From the NCBI GenBank assembly GCA_015680685.1, contig MNCI01020717.1, forward strand, positions 517,474 through 581,473: DNA of 64,000 bases. The letters run 5' to 3'. Positions 56,261 through 64,000 of the stretch are shown in pieces. The DNA is from Gnetum montanum. Its lineage: Eukaryota > Streptophyta > Gnetopsida > Gnetales > Gnetaceae. A model generated the notes under the pieces. The model saw nothing but the letters and a program-made list of their open reading frames with translations, was not told the DNA's origin and searched no databases. The stretch's first letter is position 1. Every line of letters starts with the position of its first letter. Position numbers and translations under genes: made by a program.

Positions 56261-57150
56261 CATTCAAATTTTGTAATTTTGTAAGGATGTGTGAGTATCG
56301 ATATTCATGTTAGTCTAAGGCCCAAGGTGGACATAGTGGATGTTGTCTTTCATTGACTAGGACCCTTACAAGCACATTGTATATTGCAAATTTTATACAT
56401 AGATTCATTCGTTGATTATTCTCTATCATAACTATCATATGCCTTGTAAAAACAAGATATGATTCTTCATGATGATTGATGTCTACTAAATGATTTGGTC
56501 GCTTGTTATATTAGTATAAATCTTCCTTGCATTTTCACTTTACAAACTAATTTTTCAACTACTTGATTCATTGGATTAATAATGGTTTGACTTTGTTCCC
56601 TAGGCTCTTGATAATCTTTTTATCCCCTTAGGACATTAACTTCAACAATGTAACTAATAACTAAGCAGGGGTTAGTGGCCTATATCTAGCTATACGTATA
56701 ACTTAGTTACCTAATCTTAAGTCTAAGATAGCAAAAAAGGATTAGATTTATTTGTCCTAGCCATTAAATTCTTAGACATAATTCATTTATCTAAGTTATG
56801 GCTTACTAAGATATGATTTAAACTATGATCTAATTACTACATTCTTGAACAATTAATTTGATCTCACCATTAGATTTAGAAGGCTAACAATATTAGAAAT
56901 ATATGTCAGAAATAGACATAAAATATCTAAGTTATTCCAAATTAAGCTCCCAAGGCTCTTAATTCACAAGTTAAGGACAAATATTAAAAACTAATTTTGG
57001 AATTTCATAAGGTGAATCTAACCTCTCCATTATCTTTAGAAGGTTAAAATCTACATTCTAGCTTAGATGGAGACTATATCTTCCTCCCTTCAAGTCCCTC
57101 ATTATGGATAAGATAGTCTAAACTTCCATAGTGAGAAAATCAAGGTTGAT
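56261..57150. other. Unassigned sequence
   Basis: No coding or repeat signal that I can name. Confidence 0.35.
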
Positions 57151-57840
57151 TTGAAGGCAAGAGATATTTGTAAGCTACCACTCTATATCACCATCAAAGT
57201 GTCACCTGTTGCTTTAGTTCCATTGATACATATTCATGATGGTGTTGGATCTAACGTGATCACATGCCCTATTATCAAGCATCTTGATCTTCATGATCAA
57301 GTAGCTTTCAATGAAACCTATACTAATCTCATTACCTTTAATGATATGTGGGTAGAAGTTATAGATTCCATTAGGTTGTCATTCATAGTAGGTAATTCCA
57401 TATAATTTGAAGCCCTTTTTATGGTCATATGTGAATGTCCTAGTATCAATGGAATACTAGGATTCACTTGGCTAGCTCAACATCATGTAGTATCATCTTC
57501 TATAGATTAAGAAATTCACTTCCTTTGTCATAATTGTGAGATAGTCATCTTAGCTGATACACAAATTCAAAGTATCTCTTGCTTAGATCATGAAGCTCAA
57601 CCTTATCATCTTAGTGGTAAACTGGCAAATATCAAAGTTAAACCTATAGGCAAATCTAAAGTTGTCTCTCCTCCTAATGACTCTACCAATACCTAAAAGT
57701 TAATAGACCTACACGATGAGTCTCCCTCTGATATTGGATTTATTAACTTAGGTTTTGAAGAACTTAATATATCTATGGATAAGGAAAAAGCTTTTTCTTG
57801 TCCTTCTTACTCAATTGCTCCAAAGTTCACCCTGTTAGAT
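57151..57840 (+). pseudogene. Gypsy protease (retropepsin-like) remnant
   Basis: LPLYITIKVSPVALVPLIHI then DGVGSNVITC (decayed active site) and DQVAFNETYTNL, LSFIVGNSI, then CPSINGILGFTWLAQHHVV after a stop. The block order is that of a plant Gypsy retropepsin, with the ILGxxWL partner motif present. Confidence 0.6.
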
Positions 57841-59950
57841 ACACGCTAGCTTTTTCAATTTTGGTGTTCGCTATTATTAGATAATGATAAATAGTGAATG
57901 ATTCAATGTCAATGCTTTGCACCATTTTCATAATTGTCATGCCATAATGATGGTTTATGGAAAATGAACTTAAGTGTTTCATCACGTTTGTAGTCACATG
58001 TCATGTACACTTTGACTTCCTATATAAAACACTTTATCCTTTATTTACTACTTTTTCCTAAGTAGTAGACATCTACTAGTGCTTGTTAGGACCATATTTA
58101 ACTTTTGCATCAATGCTCTATTAGTGTCATTTTACTAGTAGCTTATTTTTAGCAAGCAATATTAAGTCATAAGTGATTACTTAACATTAACATACTACAT
58201 CATTTTTATTACTATCACGATTGGTGCATATCATAACAATTGGTGCATATCATAACACTTGATGTTGCACATTATTTCTCAAAATGTCATTCACACTTGA
58301 CATTTTACAAAAAATTAGTCTCCTATGTCAAACACAATTGATGCATACAAAATTGATTTATAAATAATAAAATTTCACTGGTCTTATCTATCATTTTCAG
58401 CAATTTCTTCCTATTTCTTCTCTTTAATTTGCATGGGAGCAAGCTCTTATGTTGATTTTTGACTACTCTCTCTAGGGTCTACATAGAAAATTAAGACAAA
58501 TAGATGGTTAGTTTTATTTTGTCCTATCAAGGAGAGAAAATAAAATAACTTCCCAAGGTTTTGATACTTACCCTACATCTATTTATACATCTATAATATC
58601 CTTTCTTCCATCTCCTCCAAGCTTAAGTTGAATGTATTCAATGTGTCAAAAGATGAACTTTAAATCCTTCATAGAATACTAGCCCACTCATTTTCATAGG
58701 CTTTTAGTTCTTCTGGGTAATATCGTCATCATTCCCCTCTTTTGCAAGCTCCTCCTATGAACTTATTTATTCTTTCTCTAGCATGGCAATCACCACACTG
58801 TTGGACAAACTTTTAAATAACTCTTCTAACTTAGTTTGTTTGATAAATAGCCTCCTTATTTCTTTATCCACATATAAGCCTTTATTTCCTTTTAATAGCT
58901 GGTGGTACTTTCTTTTGTACCATCACTTATTCATTTAACACTTTCTACCCCAAATTTCCCATGCTACCAAAAAATTTCTCAAATTGGTCATGGAAAGTAT
59001 CATCACTAGTGTTGATCTCTTGCACTTCATTAAAGCCCTCTAAAATTCCATGACTTTATTTTTTCTTTCTAGTATGCATAGAGGGGAGGATTATGCCTAA
59101 CCATGTTTCCACCTCTTATTTCAACTTCTATAAGTTCCACTTGGTCAAATAACATTTTTATTTTTCTATCATGCTCATCTTCTTTGTTCTGTGCTTACTC
59201 TAAGGTATCTAGGATTATGACATTTGTATTAGCTTATTTGATAGCCAATAATCCCATGTTTTTAGCATAGTTGAGAGCTGCACTTATTTTATCTATAGCC
59301 ACTTATTCTGTTACTATGTCTACATTCACAACTAGATCTTGGAATGTTGCTAGATTCTGATTTAGTTTAACTTTATTTCTACATGATAAATAGAGTACAT
59401 TAGATTCTCTATTACTAATGATAGATATTATTCTTTAATAATAATTTTTAGCTTACTTACCTTGTCCTTGAAAGATCAAGTTTAACTTTCTCTTCTTATC
59501 TTCTATCGAACCCTCCAACATTAGTTGCTTGTCTTTGATGTAAGCCTAGATTTTTTTTCATATCTAAAAAGGAATAAAAATAAGTTAAGTTACTTTTAAC
59601 ATTTGTAAAAATCTATGTAAAATATTTTAACATAACATCAAAGCATACTTATCATATGATATGGAGAGTTCAAACTTATCACCTCCTTTATTAACTTGCA
59701 AATCTCTTAATTGTTCAAAACTGGGTTCCCAGTTGAAGGAATGATGTCAACAGAAGATGAAGGAGGGATCTTCATTTCTGGTAGCTTATCCCTCTTCCTC
59801 TCTTGGCTCTTTTAATCCTCTTTACCTGTTTCATTGAGGTTTAAACTAAAGAGATTAAAAAAAGAAGTTAAACTTTTTCTATTTTCTTCTTCATTTTCCT
59901 CTGATGAAAGTAATTCATTTAGGAAATCTTATTTTTCTTTACTCATATTA
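57841..59950. other. Unassigned sequence, possible gag remnant
   Basis: AT-rich. A 19-base unit TTGGTGCATATCATAACAA is tandemly doubled at 58221-58258. On the minus strand near 59540-59450, KDKQLMLEGSIEDKKRKL-like residues can be read, resembling a helical part of Gypsy gag; too short to call. Confidence 0.3.
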
Positions 59951-61205
59951 TGGATCTTTAGCATGTCAAAATGTTAAGTAAAGTGGACCCAAAGGTTGTT
60001 TTCATGGTTGTGTGGTTATTGTGTCTGTAGGACAATGTACATGGGAAACCAAGATGAGCTAAAGCCTACATTGATGAAAAGGAACAAATTGGTTTAGAGC
60101 TCAAAGGAGAAGGCCATCCATAAGGTCTCAAATGAACATGCAAGAATTCCAAAGAACGTGGACAAGGACCAAAATAATTCACAAACAAAGTTGTCATCAT
60201 TAAGCTTGTGGAACATCAAGGCTATGGATGAGGAATAATGAATTCATCATGCAAAGGAAGGTAGACGAAAGATGCCTCTAAGAAACAGTAGACATCTTGG
60301 CAGAATTGGAGGATGCATAGGCAAAGATGTCTTCAAGAAATAGTAGACTTCTTTCCTCAAGTAAAGATATCTTCCATAAAGCAAAGACATATTCACAAAA
60401 TGCAAGCTAGTTTTAGAAAGACATCTTCCATCAGATAAAGACATCTTCCCAAAATGAAGATTTCAGAAAGATGTCTTTCCTAGAATAGAAGGCAAATACA
60501 AAAAGATGTCTCAAACATGAAGAAGATGTCTTCCATGACCATTAGTGACCATTGGATAGCCATTGCATGAGTTCCAAGATGGATTTAGAAACATGGTAGC
60601 TATAAGAAGACATCATATGCATTGGAAAAAGTGCAATCTTGTGTAAAATCATTGTATAATCAATTGTCAATCATTGTAAACTTTGTTTCTCCTCATTGTT
60701 CTATCTTTTGATCATCGTAAAGTGTTCTTTACCTCAAAGTACAAGGGTCAGCGAACTAAGTTGCATTCATCCTTTGTAATTATTCTCTCTTATTGCCCTA
60801 TGGGGTTGATGTGCTTCTTGCTAGAAGACATCTTGCTTAAGCTTATTAGGATCCTATGAGATTAAGTGATTGGTGTTGCAGCATAACACTCCAGAGTGGA
60901 GCTTAAGATTGTAAAGGTTGTGGAATCCTAGAAACCACATTCCAAGCTTGACAAGACCTTATGAAGTTGAGTGGTTGCTATTGTAGATAATACTCTAGAT
61001 CAGGGCTTGAAGGTTGTATAGGGTGTGGATCCTTCAAACCACATTTGAGAGTAATAAAGTCCAAAGTTGTGCTTACGATCTATCCTCCAAGTGTGGACTA
61101 CCCAAGTTGGGGAACCACATTAAATTTGATGTCTGTGCTTTGTCTTAAAAATTTTTAATTTGGAGAACTTATTCATCCCTTCACCCTTCTAAGTTTAACA
61201 ATCCA
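59951..61205 (+). repeat. 5' LTR of the second Copia-like element
   Basis: The start TGGATCTTTAGCATGTCAAA aligns by eye with TGACCTTTTGGTATGTCAAA of the other copy. The end CA is at 61204-61205. TATAAG lies at 60601. The region upstream (60246-60540) has an array of GACATCTT/GATGTCTT sites. The left limit is less sure than the right. Confidence 0.65.
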
Positions 61206-61209
61206 TAAG

Positions 61210-61222
61210 TGGTATCAGAGCC
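61210..61222 (+). other. Initiator tRNA-Met primer-binding site
   Basis: TGGTATCAGAGCC, four bases after the LTR end. Confidence 0.9.
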
Positions 61223-61262
61223 TGGTACTCTTCTCTGTCATCATCAACTTCAAGAGTGAACA

Positions 61263-62610
61263 ATGGAGGGGACATCTTACATAAATCCACTCATGTTCGA
61301 TGGATTTGAGTTCATCTACTAGAAAGCTAGAATGCAAGAATTCTTCAAATCCATGGAATTGAAGTGTGGGAGTTAATCCTTGAAGACTACACTCCACCTA
61401 TCAACAACTCCACCGACATCATCAAGCCTTGCAACAAATGAACACAAGGGGAAAAGGATAAGTTCATGTTTGATTCAAAAGGAGAAAATTGTTTATATTA
61501 TGTATTGAATAAATCTAAATTTAATAGGGTAGTAGGATGTAAAAGGGCCAAAGAAATTTGGCAAACTTTAGAAGCTACCTATGAGGGAACATCTATTATT
61601 AAGCAATTGAAATTATTAGTTTTACAAAGTGAGTATGATAAACTCAAAATGAGAGAAGGCGAGAAAATAAAGGATTATTTTTCTAGAGCTAATGATCTTG
61701 TTGTAGCTATTAAAGGAATAAGAAAAGATCTGCCTAAAATTAATGTCATCATTAAAATTATTAGAACTCTACAACTAAAGTTTAGACCAAAGGTCACAAC
61801 TATGGAGGAAATTAGAAATTTCTTAACATTGAAATTTGAAGAGCTCCAAAGTGCTCTCATTACTTATGAAACAAATCTCATAAGTGGAGGAGCGATCCAA
61901 GAAAGACCTATTGCTCTAAAGACTACCTCCAAGGAGAAGGAGTTAAATGAGCATGATGAGGTAAGCAAAGATGAAACTGCATACCTCTCAAGGAAACTAC
62001 AATGATTGCTTACAGGAAGAAACAAGGGGGCATCTAAGCCAAAACCCAACCTTTTCAAAGTAAGAGACAAAGGTAAAAAAATTTTTAAATACTTCTAACT
62101 TAGATTTCTCTTCTATAGAATGTTGGATTTGTGGAGGAAGAGGCCATATGGCCTTCAAATGTCCTAGAAATTCAAGTAATCACAAGGTACAACCAAAGAA
62201 TAGATCCAATGATGAGGAATAAAAAAAGACCAACTTTTATACAAGTTGGGATGATGGTGAGCAAAGTGAAGAAGAAACATGCAATTCTTCCAAAGATTCA
62301 CATCTCATATGCATGGTGCTTACTAATGAAAATTCCTCACATATGGATGAACAAGATGGTAAGTGTGACAAGAGGAATAGTGAATTTAAAGAATTTTTAT
62401 TTTATTTTACATCATTTGATTAGGAAGGCAAAGAAATTAGTACTTTATAAGATAGATGTTATTCATGCTAAAGTGAAAGAAGAGATCTTAGACATAAAAG
62501 CTAAGATTCAACAACTAACCTCTTTTAATAAGAATTGCAACAAGGTTCAAGAAGAAGAGACTCTTGAAAATCAACCAAAGAATTTAAAGGAAGCAACACA
62601 TGAAAGTTAA
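61263..62610 (+). pseudogene. Copia-type gag with zinc knuckle
   Basis: Starts MEGTSYINPLMFDGFEF; a TAG at 61320 replaces the Trp of the conserved W-K-A-R-M. After a frame change, 61466-62005 is open for 179 residues (AKEIWQTLEATYEGTSIIKQ, YFSRANDLVVAIKG), the UBN2-type capsid domain. The knuckle CWICGGRGHMAFKC lies at 62121-62162 in a third frame. A Lys-rich coiled-coil part ends near 62610. Confidence 0.85.
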
Positions 62611-64000
62611 AGTTCAAGCTCAAGCATAGTCAGGTTTGATAATTTTGATCTGAGGACAATACTTTATTTGTTTGTAAAAATTTTGATTGTAAGTAAACTT
62701 TCAAATATCCTTATGATGATCAAAGAAATATTAACACTTGGTCTTATCAAAAAGACTTTTGGTAAGGAAATTGTGTAGGTACCAATAAGTAAAAATGAAG
62801 AGAAGTGGAGAGTTGAAAATGATGCAATAAGTCATTAAATGTTTTATCATAAAGAGAATGAACAAATAGAGACATGACATATACGATTCAATGAAAGAGA
62901 ACCTAAAGGTAAGGAGGTACTTCATGATAGAGGACCTTATCTCAAACTCTATTAAATGTCTCTCCTCATCGGCAAGCAAGGTAATCAAGGTAAGTCTCCA
63001 TCTGTTTGCTTACAAGTTAATAAGAATAGTATTTTAAGTCAAAAATTATTTGTGTCCTAAAAAATGATGGAATAATTGTTTAAGAGCATTCCTTGCATTC
63101 ATTTTTAAGCTTGATATAATTTTTCTATGAAAATATGTATGTAGCACTCATTTTGATTTCCTTTGGATCATTATTTTATTGGTTTTTGTAATGTTTTCAA
63201 TCTTGTTTAATTAGAACTTATTGTGATGTTTTGCTTCAAAGCCCATGGCCTTTGGGATATTTTTGCTATTTATGAGATAAGATAAGCCTTTGAAAATCCT
63301 ATCAATATTACTAATTGGAGATCTGAGTCTTCACAGTTGAGCTTAATGTTGACCGATAGTTGTAGTGTTTTTTTTATTTACAACATTTGCATATTAATAG
63401 CCCAAGACAAGTAGCACATATGTAGGGGGAGTCTATTCCTCATTATCCATTACCATGTTGGAGATCACCAATAAAGAGGGAGTCTTTGGAGACTTCAAAA
63501 TAAGCAAGATAAGGACATTAAGAGGTATTTTTCTTTTAAGTGGATGGCTAAATTTCTGATATCGTTTGGCATGATTATCATTTCATCTCTGAAAAATGGT
63601 TGTGTTTGTCGCATTGCCTTGTACAAAAAGCAAAATATGCATGTTTCTCTCATGGCTTCCATATCCTTGTGTTGATGTTTTTCAAATTTCTAGTTAAATA
63701 TAAAGATACAAGTTCTAATGAGATAATTGTTTCAATTAGATAGGTTGCTTGACCTATATTTAGTATTTAGCATCAAGTTATGTTTTGTTGGTCCTTTTTG
63801 GATTATTTGTAGATCCTTATTTTGAACTGATAAGAGCAAATATTAATGTATCATCAACCCATCTATTCTATATTCAAGGATAGGCTGAAGTAAGAAGAAC
63901 CTATATTTTTATGAAAGAATGCAACTAGTGATATTATTCCTTACAACAAAATGAACAAGAACATGATCATTTTGATTATGGAAAAGTATCCACAATTTTG
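62611..64000 (+). other. Post-gag interior without pol
   Basis: AT-rich with short frames. Purine-rich pieces (TAGGGGGAGTC near 63424, AAAGAGGGAGTC near 63473) resemble the multiple polypurine tracts of some Copia elements. Confidence 0.4.

Larger units (their letters stand above)
59951..64000 (+). mobile_element. Copia-like gag-only element, second copy, cut by window end
   Basis: Plus-strand relative of the element at 25962-31167. It has a 5' LTR, an intact initiator tRNA-Met primer site, a gag with zinc knuckle, and the same post-gag sequence (GGAGGTACTTCATGATAGAGG near 62912 matches the minus strand near 28880). I see no pol motif up to 64000. Its 3' LTR lies outside. Confidence 0.8.

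Overview
This is nuclear DNA from a land plant with a large, repeat-rich genome. The evidence is a plant P-class pentatricopeptide (PPR) gene, plant L1-type LINEs, Gypsy and Copia LTR elements, tRNA-derived SINEs and a plant-type COG0523 (CobW/ZNG1-like) GTPase gene with introns. The nesting of old, diverged elements and a 5.6 kb repeat-filled intron resemble a gymnosperm such as a conifer. That is an inference from style; no taxon-specific marker is present.

Layout. 1-3440: decayed L1-type LINE (+) with a 531-base assembly gap. 3460-6335: no gene seen; probable downstream flank of the PPR gene. 6336-9224 (-): intact intronless PPR gene, the only clearly intact host gene; its leader carries three chained upstream ORFs and its TATA box lies at 9426-9434. 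9500-15088 (-): complete L1-type LINE with 13-base target-site duplications, inserted 66 bases upstream of that TATA box. 15174-24742 (-): complete 9.57 kb Gypsy-type element with 1.7 kb LTRs and a 5-base duplication, carrying gag and protease remnants but no visible reverse transcriptase or integrase. 24780-25440: cluster of tRNA-derived SINE fragments. 25452-36720 (+): ruined chromovirus-like Gypsy element, split by a Copia-like gag-only element (25962-31167, -) and by a probable solo LTR (32673-33788). 39345-41500: Gypsy gag/protease remnant. 41560-45709 (+): 5'-truncated Copia element with almost complete pol. 46539-53250 (-): broken COG0523 GTPase gene whose third intron holds an inverted LTR-like pair and a LINE remnant. 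53471-54186: two copies of one SINE in opposite orientation. 55450-56260, 57151-57840: LINE endonuclease and Gypsy protease remnants. 59951-64000 (+): start of a second copy of the Copia-like gag-only family.

The most interesting signals lie in control regions rather than proteins. Several LTRs of different families carry arrays of short CpG-centred palindromes upstream of the TATA box (AGACGTCT type in the gag-only Copia-like elements and the solo LTR; a 22-base palindrome with half-site GACTAYGCTC in the Gypsy element). In both, the central CpG has decayed to TG or CA. Both LINEs overlap ORF1 stop and ORF2 start as ATGA. The PPR gene has a linked chain of upstream ORFs and a LINE-borne G-quadruplex motif at its promoter.

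All calls are from reading the sequence; no database search or alignment program was run.
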